The notes beneath the pieces are model-generated. The model searched no databases. It was not told the origin of the DNA and saw only the letters and a list, made by a program, of their open reading frames with translations. This document shows, in pieces, positions 1 to 12,412 of a stretch of 64,000 nucleotides of DNA. Source of the stretch: Flammula alnicola (lineage: Eukaryota > Basidiomycota > Agaricomycetes > Agaricales > Strophariaceae); assembly GCA_015499995.1 (NCBI GenBank), contig JADNRV010000042.1, forward strand, positions 1 through 64,000, in the 5' to 3' direction. The stretch's first letter is position 1; each line of letters begins with the position of its first letter. A program made the translations under genes and the position numbers.

Positions 1-651
1 TTGCGTTTCGCCGAAATCATTCAAGTATCTGGGGTGGGACACCAAATTGGCAAACCAATCATTTGGGCGCATGTTCTCATCGTAAGATAAGATTTCGGGG
101 GGCTCGTCTTTTCGCTATGATAGAGGTTTCAAACCACGTCTTGAACCCTTTGGACGGATCTGAGAATGTTTATGTAAATATAGGGGTATCATGAACACGT
201 TATACTAAAACGCACCCTGGACATCCTCGCTTCTCCCCAGGAGGATTCGTACGTCTTGATCATAAATTTGACCATCTTCACAGTAGTTGATACCCGGACG
301 CCGTCTCGTTCGAGGGATGGGATTCTCGGAGAAACGAGGTAGCACCATTGAGCATTTCTGTCTGGTCCGTCCAGGGCAGAATACGCGGATGCGAAGGCAT
401 TCCGCGAGACCCCGACGTAAGGCCAGTATTCGCTAGGTCGATGATGGCGTCGGCAAGCTCAGCAGGGACAAAGTGGAGGAGAATTCGTTCACGCGGCTGA
501 TGTCGTTGGGCGTGTATACGGGATGAGGAACCTCGTCGAGGTCTTCGTCTGCGGGGCAGGGCAGGTTGGTTTGATATGAGCGGGATGGGCGAGGGATGTT
601 TTCCGTGATGATTTCGTCCTTGAGAATTTCTCCTCGGTAGAGCCGATGCAT
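1..651 (-). CDS. YWP-family protein, copy 1 (runs off left edge, frame-broken)
   Basis: Uncharacterised fungal family, present in four copies in this window. The best start is the ATG at 651 (MHRLYRGEIL). Conserved blocks follow: YTPNDISRVNE, VPAELADAIIDLA, EYWPYVGVS, then a short intron with acceptor near 158 and a block FKTWFETSII that matches FEAAIV in the other copies. Coding continues to base 1, so the C-terminus lies outside the window. Two or three frame changes are needed. At least two fit one lost base in a run: AAA to AA before ILLHF, and CC to C between LA and EYWP. No function is known to me; the copies at 7257 and 19696 end in a conserved GFVRSL and PGW segment. It may be a pseudogene or a base-call casualty. 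Confidence 0.55.
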
Positions 652-2779
652 CCTCGAGTGCAGTAGTCATGGTAGGAGGTATAAGATGCAAGGCGTCGCT
701 TGAGTTTCAGTCGTCCGTAGTTCTGTATCCTTTATACTCGTTAATCCAGTGGTGGGGCTAGAAACTGATGAGATCCATGGTCGCTCCAGAGCACTGAGCC
801 AGAGTGTCTCCGGCTTACTGGGCGTGACATGGCCCCAAGATCCATTATCTGGCACATGGTGAGTAGCATACACAACACCACGATACAGGGTGCCTTCCTC
901 GCAAAAAATCTTCTAGGGTAGCAGGACCACAAAGATTGGGAAAGATGCAATGAAATCTATCACTGGCATCTAAAGGCAGCTGGATAAAAGGAGTGGCTGT
1001 TCCGGAAGGAAATTAACCTACGACAGGTGGCCACACTGTGGGTCCCGCCTTTATGTTCCATTCATAACTGAAAATTTTGAAGGGATAAGCACAGTCGGAT
1101 CGACGTCGGGAGCAAGGAGCAAATACTGTGACACGTACTGTTTGCACAATCGATCTGCCAGCATTCCGTCTCATTCCGCCTTGTCGAGGAACCAAAATGA
1201 CTTCCGATAGCTTACGCATTATATTTGCTGGAAATTATATGTATTAGCCGTCGTTCAGGTTCAGGTTTAAAAGTAATGTCGGCGAAAAAGGGACCCATAT
1301 TTGTTTTTATTTATGTACGATCAATTTGCGATAATCTCTTTCCACCTTACCGTCTGCTTTTTGGTTTTTGTCCCCTCGGATGTCGGGCATGCACAGTCCA
1401 GCTTATAGAGCTTCCTAGTGCTTCCTAGGTTAAGTCTCGTTGAAACTGGATGAATGCTTGGCTGCTTCACTGTTTACAGAAACGGATCCATGCGTGCAAG
1501 GCTACAAGCTGTTACATCATTTATGAACTGCAACTCTCATAAATAGGTTCTAGCTTGGGCTCTGTTTCAGTATATTATGACGTCCCCGCCTCTCATTCAG
1601 CATTAAATGTCGACGTCTCTTCATCGTCTTCCACGACTGAGAGACGTTGCCATCCAAGCTTGAGGGAATGGTCATCTTATTGGGTTTTGCTTACCTCGAC
1701 GCAGACTCGACGCAGACCTGAGTTGGCCTTGGAACGTGCCACCTGTTCAATTGACTACTATCTTTAACTCTTTCGGTCACCAGCGTTTCGCCTGGGCTAC
1801 GCGTGTTCACTGGCAAGTAGTTTCAACCTCTATATTCCTTCAACTCACAAGGCAAAGCTCTTCAAAAGCTTGAAACTTAGGTCCAGCCCGGTAATCGGGA
1901 CTCCCTTAAAGTCTCTTATTTCCAGGTGCGCATGCGCCGATTTAAGCTACTATTATAGCTCACAGGACACACGTACAAGCTTGAAATAGAGTCAGCGTTG
2001 CAGGAGCTTCATACATGATCACAACAAAACCTGGTCTCTTGCGTGACTGTTGTTGGCAGCATGATGCATCAAAAAATTGTTCCACTTCGCTACGTTTGAG
2101 TATTCGACGCCGTCCGACGATTACCTGAACGCATACATATGTTTGTCATTTCGCCCAGTCTCATCCCTTGATACTTTGCTTTTTTTCTCTTCGCCAAGTC
2201 CTAGGTACTTTTCCTCTGCCGCCCATTTGCGCCCATGCAGCCATTCTTAGTTGGCAGTTTCACATGATTTGTTGACGGCCGTACGATTTTCCTAGACTGT
2301 CCAACATCCCGACACTTGCCCACAAGTCACGATTACTGAATGGATATAAGTATGTATAGGTCTGCAGACAGCAACCGCCATCACTGTGTCTGTGTTACTT
2401 GGTTCTATGAAGAAAGCCACAGTTTATCCAGAGCCGTCGGTTGCTCCAGATTTCAACGGTCGAGAAGGAGTAATAAATATAATAAATTGCAGATAAATTG
2501 ATAATAAACATCGGATCAAGGCCTCCTTTGCACCCGATGCTACCTATCATCAGATCGCATAGAGACTGGCAGCAAAAAAGTTGTGAATAAACCTTAATAT
2601 ACCTCGTATTTTTATCCATGTCATGACCGTTGTCAACTGTATGCTACCAGCTACAGAGACAAAGTTAAAGACGTCCTTTCATTTGCGTCCTACACCACCA
2701 TCCGAGTCTATAGTGTGGAGCAGGTGCCGAACGTGAAACGGAACCAAATTTGGACTGCGCAGCTTAACCTACACCCACA
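652..2779. other. Intergenic, no supported gene
   Basis: Only short overlapping ORFs with no conserved features on either strand. Pyrimidine-rich patches near 2160-2230 and AT-rich sequence near 2450-2520 are seen. The last part is the promoter and 5' leader of the PIL1-like gene. I see no RNA gene or repeat. Confidence 0.5.
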
Positions 2780-5700
2780 ATGTTCAAGACCGCGGCTACC
2801 AAGATTGCCCACAACTCGACGTTGCCAGCACTGGGCGGGAACCAGGATTTACGGCCTCTACAAGACCTGATCACTGCTGAGAAAGCAGTTCTCATATCGT
2901 TCGTGCTGCTTTCGCGCGGCGATGCCAATTCATGTTGACGCAAAGACAGATTACAGAAGCTCAGTGTCGATTATTCAAAAGCCTCAGAGGCACTGAGGAC
3001 GTGGGGGTTGAACGAAGGAGACGATCTCGGTGTAAGTGACAAGGTTGCGATAACGATCAATTACATTGACGGGCATACCTACAGGATATTCTGAGCGCAT
3101 CAACGACCATCCTGAACCACTTCTCTTCGGCGTTATCACAATATGCAAGTCACGGCCATGTCATGCGAGACCAACTCAAGTCCATCCGGACAAGAGAAGA
3201 GGCTCTGGAAGACCTCAAACGGAGGCGGCGTACTGTGCACAGGAAGGCGGAGGACGCGGACAAGAAGCTGAATAAAATGAGTCCCGAGCACAAGAATCTT
3301 GCAATGCAAACGGAATCTCTGAATCGCCTTCGAGATGAAATGCGGACGATGGACTCGGATATCATGACTGAGGAGGCGGCGTTGGGCGATTTCAAGCGCA
3401 CGGCGACGAGGATGTGGATGGGGCTCAAGTTCGGGGGTCTTCTTGAATGTTGTGAAAAGGGAACGGTGCGCCCTCTCCTATTTGTGGTCTTTGAACCGTA
3501 CTCAGCCATGACCCTTAGATTGTGGCAGAATTCGGGAAAATGGTCATAGCAGTGAGTCGTGTGCCATACAGCCAGGAGTTGAATTGAGCTAAGTATCTTC
3601 CTGCTTAGGAAATATCCGAGGAGGTCACACAACCTGGCCTTCCACGCAGTCTGTATTACGGGCACAGCCAGACGGAAAACTACGTCGCTGAGGCTCATCG
3701 ATGCATCAACGAAGTTACCCTCTCCAGTGTTCCATCAGTCGGATTCCGCGATCGTCGGCAATACGAGCAAAGGCTGGCTGGCACATCGCAAGACTCTCCT
3801 GGTTATCCACCTCCCCATGACAGTTACAATATTGGTTCGGAATCATGGACCCCTACAGATGCCAAACCACAACCACCCCCTCCCATACGCAGCAGTGACG
3901 ATTATCCTAGCCCGAGACCATTTGGAGTCAATGACTTACCAGGATCGCCTCAAACGAGCACGGGAGCATCGTTCGCCAACCAGCCATACCCACCTCAGCT
4001 TTCTGGTTCCACTTACCCTCAAACCCAGAATGCAAATGTAGAGCAACAGACGGTGGATGACTTTGGCGTAAATACCCGTTCAGGTGGTCTGATCGACAAG
4101 TCGAACACATCTGGAGGTCGATTTGCTACATTCCCAGTCAAGACGCGACCTTCAGGGGCGAGTGGTGGATACACCTTGCATGACCCACCTTCGCTCGGCT
4201 CGCGTCATGACCAAGATCAGTCATTATCTGCATCGATCGCGGCGGCTCTGGATGGAGTGTCGGAGGAGACGGGACAAGCCACAGAGGGCACACATAACCA
4301 GTCGTTGTCACCGTGGGGTGGTCGATTCGGCGCTGGTCCTCCATCGTCGGCGCACGGCACGGAAGAGACCACACGAGCTGTTGAGAGCTCGTCGAGCCCT
4401 CAAGGACAGTCATGGTCAGAGCCCCGGCCTCCGTCATACCAACCATTGAGCGGCCCGCCTCCTCCTTCCGTTGGAAGCATTGCGCCACCGTACGTTACCT
4501 CGAACTCGTCATCACTTCCTCCGCCTCCACCTGGAGCCGCACTGCCAGATATGTCTAACCCATGGGCCAGCGCCAATCCGGAGGGTTCGGCCCAGGCACT
4601 CAGCCACTCACGTAATATCTCAGGAATTTCGGCCAACGACGATGCACTGCTTGCGTACATGACGTCTGCACAGGAGGATGACTCTCGGTCCGAACCCTCG
4701 AGTCCTGTGATGTCTACAGCCCCACCCAACACAAGATTGGGCCCTGCGGCTGATGAGGAACAGCAGCGGATAAGCAGGCATGTGAGGTTTGGAGAGATCC
4801 AGGATGTTGATGCGGAGATAGAGAAGCGGGGCTCGCTGGAGAAAGAAAGGCAACTTCAGGTATCCAATCTCAATGATAAGACTAAGGCCTCCCCCGGACC
4901 TGCACGAACATCTAACGAAACAGAGAGAGGTATGTCTAGCCTGCTTCTCACTTGGCGAGGTCTACTTATACTGCTCAGAACCAGTACAAGCTGATGAAAG
5001 CAATAAGGAGGGCGATGGAAATGCTTCCAGTGATTCCAACAAGCCCAAGTACCATCGTATCCCACCTCCGAGTTTCAAACCAGACGAGGACGAGAAGGCT
5101 CTCGATGCGGCGGCTGCACGCGAGATTAGTCGTGAACTAGAAGCCCTCAAAGTTAGTCCACCGAATCCATCAGACATGGGACAAAGATCGCAGACAGAGC
5201 CTACGGTCGATCGTGGACGACTGCCAGTTGCCTCTCGTTCTTACAGCGAGCAGCCGGACGTAGGGTTGGACAACTCCGCTCTCCCACCTCCATCCGCGCC
5301 TTTCGCTAAGCGCAACGTGTCTCCGCATCCTTATGCCGAGCTCAACCCAAATGCTCAATACTCGCCTGCTCAGTCCTATGCTCAGTCCTATCAGAACCCG
5401 AGTCCTTACGGGTCGCCACAGGGCATATCCGCAGCCCAAGCATATGCTCAATCCTACCAGTCTTCGCCAGGTTTCTCGCAGCAGCAGAGTCCAGACGCAC
5501 ATCTGACGACAACGACGATTCCTCCGAGATTCCAAGCCATGAATCAGTCGGCAGAGATACAGATACCACCTCGGTTCCAAGCTCAGGCTGCGCGATCTCA
5601 CTCTCCTGGATCGCCCACTGCAACCCAGCTCCCGCCTCGATTTCAGACCGGTGCTTCCTCCCAGATTCCGCCGACGATAAACGTACCAGAGCAGCCAGAG

Positions 5701-6240
5701 GGGCGATACCCACGGGGCCTGGGTTCTACTACTGCCTATACCAAGTCCAGCGGCTCTCTCAACAGCTCGCCCGTTATTTCTTCAGGTGCCCGCACTATAT
5801 CGGCTGCTGCGTTCAAGAGACCACGCAACACCAGCGTGGACAACCTAGGAGGCCACAGCGATCCATTCTCCAGGAAGACGTTGCCGAGTTCGCCGTATCC
5901 TGCAAGAGACGGGTCCGGACTTGGGGATTCAGGAGATCGCGCCGCTCCTGCTCCCGCTCCTGCTCCTGCCCCTGCACCCGCCGCCTCTGCCCCAAGCTCA
6001 GTCCCACTGGGTGCCGGAGCTCCAGCTGCGAATCGTAAATCCATGCTCGATGATGATGAATACGATTACATCAGTGCGTACGTGAACAGCAATCCGAATA
6101 GCCCACAGCAAGCAGAGTTCGGCAGTGGTGCGACGGGTCAAGGCCAAGACGTGAACGGAGCTGGGGCCGGAGGCAGAACAGGCGGTGGATACAACGATGG
6201 ACGGTTCGCTACTGACCTTGAAGATCATACTCTGCGGTAG
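2780..6240 (+). CDS. PIL1: Eisosome component PIL1/LSP1-like protein
   Basis: Pil1/Lsp1 proteins are BAR-domain scaffolds that assemble on PI(4,5)P2 under the plasma membrane and shape furrow-like eisosomes. Six exons splice cleanly: 2780-2902, 2957-3031, 3085-3465, 3519-3551, 3609-4929 and 4979-6240, totalling 3195 nt (1064 residues). The first ~250 residues hold the helical Pil1 core: LQDLITAEKAVL, SEALRTWGLNEGDD, a charged coiled coil (MRDQLKSIRTREEALEDLKR), and the end helix FGKMVIAEISEE. The rest is a long disordered tail rich in Ser, Pro and Gln with repeated PPRFQ motifs (about residues 770-900) and a GCTCCT-type Pro-Ala run near 5941-5985. Yeast Pil1 is only ~340 residues, so the tail is a large basidiomycete extension. 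The start is the first ATG in frame with the core. All introns are 49-57 nt. The frame is intact. Confidence 0.9.
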
Positions 6241-7256
6241 GGGTGAAGGTTTAAGGTTTACATGTAACTCGAACGATGTATTGGGATCCTTTCTTGTATG
6301 GTGCGTTGTAACATCATGGTTTCGAATGTTTAGTCCGGTGCTGATGCAAACTTCTAGTTGCCCATTTTTCCTGGCCTCTCAGCTTTCATTCATCACATCC
6401 TGCAGACCTCCTTTTCGAACTTTGCAGTGTTGTTTGTACACCCGTGCCATCATTTAACTGACGTCGACACATGGTAACTTAATTAAATTGTTATGGAGGT
6501 ATTATACTTTCGCTGAATATCATTATTTTGTGGTGCAATGCAGCGCATTCTCCGATCCATTTCTCCGGCTTTGAAAAATTGACGTTTCATGAAATGTAGA
6601 GTTATCGTCATGTAATATGATACTTCAAGGCCTTGTTCACGTCTTTGTAAGTACCTCGAGGCCGTAAATCGAATCAGGGAGGCAACCGACCTGACCATGC
6701 GACAACCCGCTTCCATGCGCTTTCTAGGTCGCAACTTGCAAGACAAATTGCAAACGCGCTTGCCGAAGTGCAACGGTCAACCGGGTCAACCAGATGCAAC
6801 CTCATTTGACGATCGTCTTGACCTGCGAATACCTGGGAGATTAGATTAGATTATGCGATCGACGACTTTTTTGGGGGGAGATTAGATTAGATGTTTTGCG
6901 ATTAGATTAAGTAGAAATGCACAATCTACACATTGACATTTGGTGGGAATGTGAGGCGTTGCACCAACAACTTAACATGACAATCATATCATATTCACAT
7001 TCCCATACACCCTCTTACTCTCATCTGCCTCGGCTGAGGATTAACACCACGCACCAGGGGCCAACGAGGGACGTTGAATTCGGCTGATGTTTTGCAGCAC
7101 ACTATGGTCGGTGTTCTAGCCTTGCACTCGGTCTCTGTGAAAGACCCTTGACATATCTTACAGACAATCGTCAACTCCAATTACGGCCAAGACGGCGAAC
7201 AGGCCCTGGCCATGCAAAGGCCGTCCTCCCAATCTTACAACAAACCACGAGCAATC
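6241..7256. other. Intergenic; AGATTAGATT short repeats
   Basis: 3' region of the PIL1-like gene and promoter of the YWP copy 2 gene. Two clusters of the motif AGATTAGATTAGAT lie at about 6838-6858 and 6879-6910. No coding sequence is supported. Confidence 0.4.
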
Positions 7257-8169
7257 ATGGGCTCATTCCAGTCTTTTCTGACAAGGAGCCAAGAAATAGA
7301 GTACTATATCCCGACACCTCAAGAAGTATTCGATGCGCGACGGTGTCTTCTAAAGAAAGTCCCACCGGAATTGGCGAACATCATCCTTGATGATGCGTGC
7401 TACTGGCCCAAAGTTTCTGCTCGATACGCGACAGATGGGAATTACTTGACTCTCGCATCCAGCAACAGTTTGGACAACGATGCGTCAGCGTCTTGTCTCG
7501 TCACGCCGAAGTTATCAGAGTGGATTGTGGTGCCAGACGCGTTTGTCATGATCAAGAAAGTGTGCTTCAGGATTACGAGCCATGACCAGGGATGGTGCAT
7601 AGATAATAACTTTCCAGGTATCGTTGTCACTGGGTCTATAAAGATTATTGTCGCTCAGCTCCATTTCCAGGTAAATATCAGGGATCCTGGACGTGGTTCG
7701 AGGCAGCAATCGTCCGGGATTTCATAGAAGACCGAGACATTATCGATACTGAAGACCTCCAGACTCGAATACAAGGTGCATTGAACGCTCGCATGCGCAA
7801 TGAAGACACCGGAGTGGTGACCGCGAAGAATGCGAACGAAGGGTCAGATGTCTGGCATATTCAGACGAATATCAGGGCATGCAGACACTCCGTGACACAT
7901 GAAGTAGCTTGGACGAGTGATACCAACGAGCGCGATTCAGACGCCGATGAAAAAGAGGTCTTCTGTGCAACTGGAAGCAAGCTTGGGCGTGGCTTCGTCC
8001 GTTCATTGGAGATGAGCGACAGAGTTGCTGTGATTGCCAGAGCGAAGGTGGGATATACCTGTCATACGCGCTTTTTGATGGAAGACCTGAAATAACTCCT
8101 CCGTTGAAGTACCCCGGGTGGTCTAATCATATCGGAAGCGTCGATCTCGAAATTTACTATTCTGTCTAA
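7257..8169 (+). CDS. YWP-family protein, copy 2 (intact)
   Basis: The complete reference copy of the family in this window. Three exons (7257-7617, 7671-8047, 8110-8169) give 265 residues with frame kept throughout. Conserved blocks in order: TPQEVFDARRCLLKKVPPEL, ILDDACYWPKVSARY, FRITSHDQGW, YQGSWTWFEAAIVRDF, DVWHIQTNIRA, ATGSKLGRGFVRSLEMSDRV, and YPGWSNHIGSVDLEIYYSV at the end. No signal peptide or membrane segment is seen, so it is probably a soluble intracellular protein. Function unknown. The ATG at 7257 matches the other copies; an upstream ATG at 7212 would add 15 residues without family support. The second intron (62 nt) has a weak GTGGGA donor but is needed to reach the conserved tail. 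Confidence 0.75.
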
Positions 8170-9555
8170 ATGAGTTCGGATCGTTTTCGAACTCCATGTG
8201 GGGCCCTGGCTGGACCTGGGTATTACTTCCCCTGATTGTCGAAGTGTGGCGACTCGGTCAGAGGGGTATATGGTACCTGCGCCACACCCTGGATGGGTGT
8301 CTTTCGGAGCTTCTACTAATTGACACTGTAGTTACCCTCTTTGGATGTGGCACGGATTGTTTTTGTATATCATTTGGTTTTTCGAGAGAGAGCTACAGCT
8401 TGCCGGATTTATTCCAGCCCTGCGTGCTGCTAGGCTGCTAGGTAATTCGTAAGAGCTCAAGATAAACTCTGGAAATTAGATTGTATGTATTGGATTCGAT
8501 TCTCTGCTCCTGCGGTCAAGGTACCAGGAGTAGATATCTCCCGATGGTGTACTCATCAGCGAGCAGAGAGGGAATCGGAGGGAAGGATAAAAGAGGATAA
8601 AGTGTAATATGTAAAAGCTGATAACAAGAATGGCGAAATATCTGATCTGCGTTCTATGTTCTCTCATCCTTTTGGTTACCTTTATTACACAAATTGAGCT
8701 GGCCGATTATGCTGGTGAAGCACCTTCAACTTCAAGGGATCGCTACTAAGCACGCGATCGTTTGCGCCGCGTATTTGTACATAGTTGAACATGCAGGCGA
8801 AACTAACTATGAACAAACAATGTTTTGTCTCCCTGCTTCATCCCAACTCCGTTGAGCTGCCGACGACACAAATTTTCCCTTTCCTTTTCTGCCTCCGTCG
8901 TCAAAATTAAGGATGCGAAAGCACTGGATGGGAATATCGGCCGAAAATCGGGAATTTCACGAGCTACATTGGCAGGGATTGTCGATCTGGAGTATGGCTC
9001 AACGTAACGCCTTCGTATATATCGCGGCATCTCCATTCAAGCTCTTCGATCAAGAAAGGTTCGGAGCTGATTGCAATGGTGCGGGTGATGTGGACACATG
9101 TGGACACATGTGGACCGAGGCACATCCCCAGGTAATACCTGTCCAGGTCAGGAAGCCAACGGAGGGATACTTGTTAACCCAAGGAAGACCAGTGTAACAG
9201 TGCTATCCCCTGCGAGCTGTTCTGAGGCCCTTGAAAGATCGAACGACAAGAAATTCCAGTATTATATCTCTGCATACCGCCAAAATAGGTTCGGAAGAAG
9301 CCTGATTTGAGTCGAAAATTTCCAACACATCCTATTTCATTTCCAATTAGCGTCCGGAGGTGAGATCTCTGCAACGCCACGAACACCCGAAAGTCCTTAT
9401 CTCTCACATGGGGTTCTGCCCAGGTCTGCCAGCATGAACTACCTCGATCGTCCGGTTTCTATGTGCGGGCGGCAAGCATCTGGCCGAACGAATAAATATT
9501 AAAATCGCCCTCCTCCACTAATAGCCACGCTTCACCCCTCCCTCTGTCATCGCCG
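8170..9555. other. Intergenic; short tandem repeat at 9091
   Basis: No convincing coding region on either strand. A 10-bp unit TGGACACATG is repeated 2.5 times at 9091-9115. The last 100 bases are the promoter and leader of the permease gene. Confidence 0.45.
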
Positions 9556-11905
9556 ATGGACTCAAAGCTAGAGAAAGACGTCGACACGGCGAGCGTCTGC
9601 TCCGCCCCCGTGGCGAAGTATGAATTCTATGACCCCTCCAAGGAGAGCATATGGACCCGCATGGGGCTGACCGTGGAGAGTTTCAAGCCGGCTCCTGGCA
9701 CAACTGGGTGAGTCTTTTGTCGCCTTCTGAAGGTGACCATTTTTAACGGCGATCCAGTGGCCAAGTCGTAGCTGGTGGAAACAATGTGGAGGACCTTGAG
9801 CGGGTTCAAGCTGAGGGTCCTATGCTGCAACAGAAGATGAAGCCAAGACATCTTAAGATGATTGCCGTGGGTAGGTCGAGCTTCCTCGATCGTGGGCATC
9901 TATCTAATAAACTTGTCTTGTCAGGTGGCAGTATCGGTACTGGTCTCTTTGTTGGTTCAGGTGGTGCCCTTCGCAGTGGTGGACCCGCCGGCGTTCTTAT
10001 TTCTTGGATTCTCATTGGCATCATGTTGATCAACGTCACCCAGGTAGGTTGGCCTTGCGATCCTTGTGAAAACATTTGTTAAGTTCTATGCAATAGGCTA
10101 TTGGTGAAATGTCGATTCTATACCCCGTTTCTGGAGGCTTTTATACCCTGGCTGTTCGTTTCTTGGATCCTTCATTCGCTTTCGCAATGGGCTGGAATTA
10201 CGTCTTCCAATGGGCGGTCGTATTACCTTTGGAAATTACGGTAGCTGGAACAACAGTTCAATATTGGGGTCAAGATATTATGCCTATAGCTGGATGGATA
10301 ACAATATTCTGGTCGTCATCAGTGAGTTTCATACCCTCCATTATCCTCTTTTCGCTCCTAAAATTTCCCTTCAGTCATCGTCTCTGTATTTGGAACCCTT
10401 GGATTTGCAGAAGAAGAGTTCTGGTCATCCTGCCTTAAACTCTTTGCTGTCGTCATGTTCATCTTTATTGGAATGTTAGTTCACCGAATTCGAGGCTTTT
10501 CTATGGATTCTAACTCGAGTGTAGCATCTGTATCTGCGGTGGCGGTCCCTCGGGCGGCCTCTACAGCGAATACATCGGTGGACGATATTGGTCCAACCCC
10601 GGAGGGTTCGCAAATGGCTTCAAGGGTGTCTGCGCCGTCTTCGTCACTGCTGCCTTCTCCTTTGGTTCGTTATTTCCTGTTATCTTCTGAAGTTTAGCTG
10701 AGCAAGAAACTTAGCTGGAACTGAACTTGTCGGTCTCGCTGCGAGCGAAACTCCCAATCCCCGTAAAACCATGCCTGCAGCCGTCAAGGGTACCTTCTGG
10801 CGTATCGTGCGTATTCGAGTTACCCCTTCCTTTTTCTGACTAATCTCTCCCTGATAGACCATTATCTACGTCACATCCCTCACTATCATCGGCCTCCTCC
10901 TTCCCTACGATGAACCTCGTCTCCTCGGAGGAAGCGGTGCCAACGCTTCTCCTTTCGTCATTGCCCTCGACAAAGCCAAAATTCATGGATTGAATCGTCA
11001 GTAATGCACTGGAACCAGTTTGGCATTGGTAACTGACGCGCTGTCTATTAGATTTCTTCAACGTCGTGATTTGTATCTCTGTCCTTTCCATCGGCCTGTC
11101 CTGCGTCTATGCTGGATCTCGCACTCTTGTCGCTCTCGCTGAGACTGGATATGCTCCCTCGTTCCTGGCTTATGTCGACAAGTCTGGTCGACCTCTGTGG
11201 AGTGTCGTCTCAATTCTGATCTTTGGTGCTCTCGGATATGTCAATGTCGTTGCCGCAGGAAACGTCGTCTGTAAGCCCTTTCATTTCTTTCTTGCGTTTT
11301 GCCGACTGACATCAATCATAGTTACGTGGCTTCTCGCATTGTCCGGGCTCTCCACTCTCTTCTCGTGGCTAGCTATTTGCCTGTGCCACATACGCTTCCG
11401 CAGAGCTTGGGCCGTCCAAGGGCACTCCCTCGAGGAGCTTCCTTTCCGTGCTCTCGGCGGTATCTATGGCTCATGGTTCGGCGTCATCCTCATCGTCCTT
11501 GTCCTCATCGCGCAATTCTATATTGCTATCTGGCCTATTGGTGGAATGGACCCTAATCCCCAAATCGTAGCACAGACTTTCTTCGGTAAGTTCGTCGTCG
11601 TGGTTTTTATTACCTGTTGCTTATGGTTTACATCAGAGACATACCTCGCTTTCCCTGTCATGATCCTCTTCTATGTAATTGGATACGCCTGGAAACGCAC
11701 TCTTCCCCAACGCGCCCACGAGATCGACCTCGATACTGGTCGCAAAAGTTGGCTCACAGTCGAAGAAATGCGCGAGGTGGGTTTTCTTTCTTATTGTCTT
11801 TTAACGAATAAGTATCCTGATACCCTTCCCTCATTCTAGTACCGCGCCGAGCGCAGTCGTGCTCCTCTTCACGTCCGCATCTACCGCATGCTTTTCACAA
11901 ATTAA
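9556..11905 (+). CDS. Amino-acid permease (APC superfamily, fungal AAT type)
   Basis: Proton-coupled plasma-membrane transporter for amino acids. About eleven exons can be spliced. After a hydrophilic N-terminus ([14 protein letters not shown]) come the family marks: [20 protein letters not shown] in TM1, [78 protein letters not shown] (a TM6 signature), [15 protein letters not shown] and [20 protein letters not shown]. The C-terminus ends [14 protein letters not shown]..., stop at 11905. First exons: 9556-9707, 9758-9870, 9925-10043, then 10097-10321. One base is missing near 10310 (TTGG read as TGG), which breaks IFLVV; otherwise it is intact. Substrate range cannot be told from sequence. 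Confidence 0.9.
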
Positions 11906-12412
11906 TCGATTATTTAAGTGTGTTTTTACGAGCATCATACCAGAGTCTCGCTGTAATTTTTGTACATTGGCATGCTCGGATTCACGACCACACAAGGATC
12001 TAGCATTGTCAATAATCCATATCTGTAATCACCACGGGTTTGCTGTGGGGTATCTAGGCGCTTGCAGTATAAGTAAATTATAATCATTGTCATTATGGCA
12101 CTTCCCACCTGTTACATAGCACGAACAATTCGGTCAGCTGCTCTTACTGCTGTAGCAGGCAACACACCTTCTCGCTGGTCAGCAGACTGAGATTCTTACC
12201 AACTTCCAACTAAGGACTTCGGCACTGATTTGGCATTACAAGGGTATCGTCCAGCCCGGCCCAGAGAACCTACTAACTTCTACACTAAAAATTTGACCTG
12301 CTCGAGACAATCAAATTTCTTGCAGAAAAAACCGCAGCCAGACCCATGAGATATCCATAACCCCTCCTCGCTCGTTCGATGCCGCTTGCAATATTGAGCC
12401 AGTATAGCAACA
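11906..12412. other. Convergent 3' regions, no gene seen
   Basis: Space between two genes transcribed towards each other (permease and DUF4419 gene). It should hold both 3' UTRs. Nothing else is supported. Confidence 0.5.
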
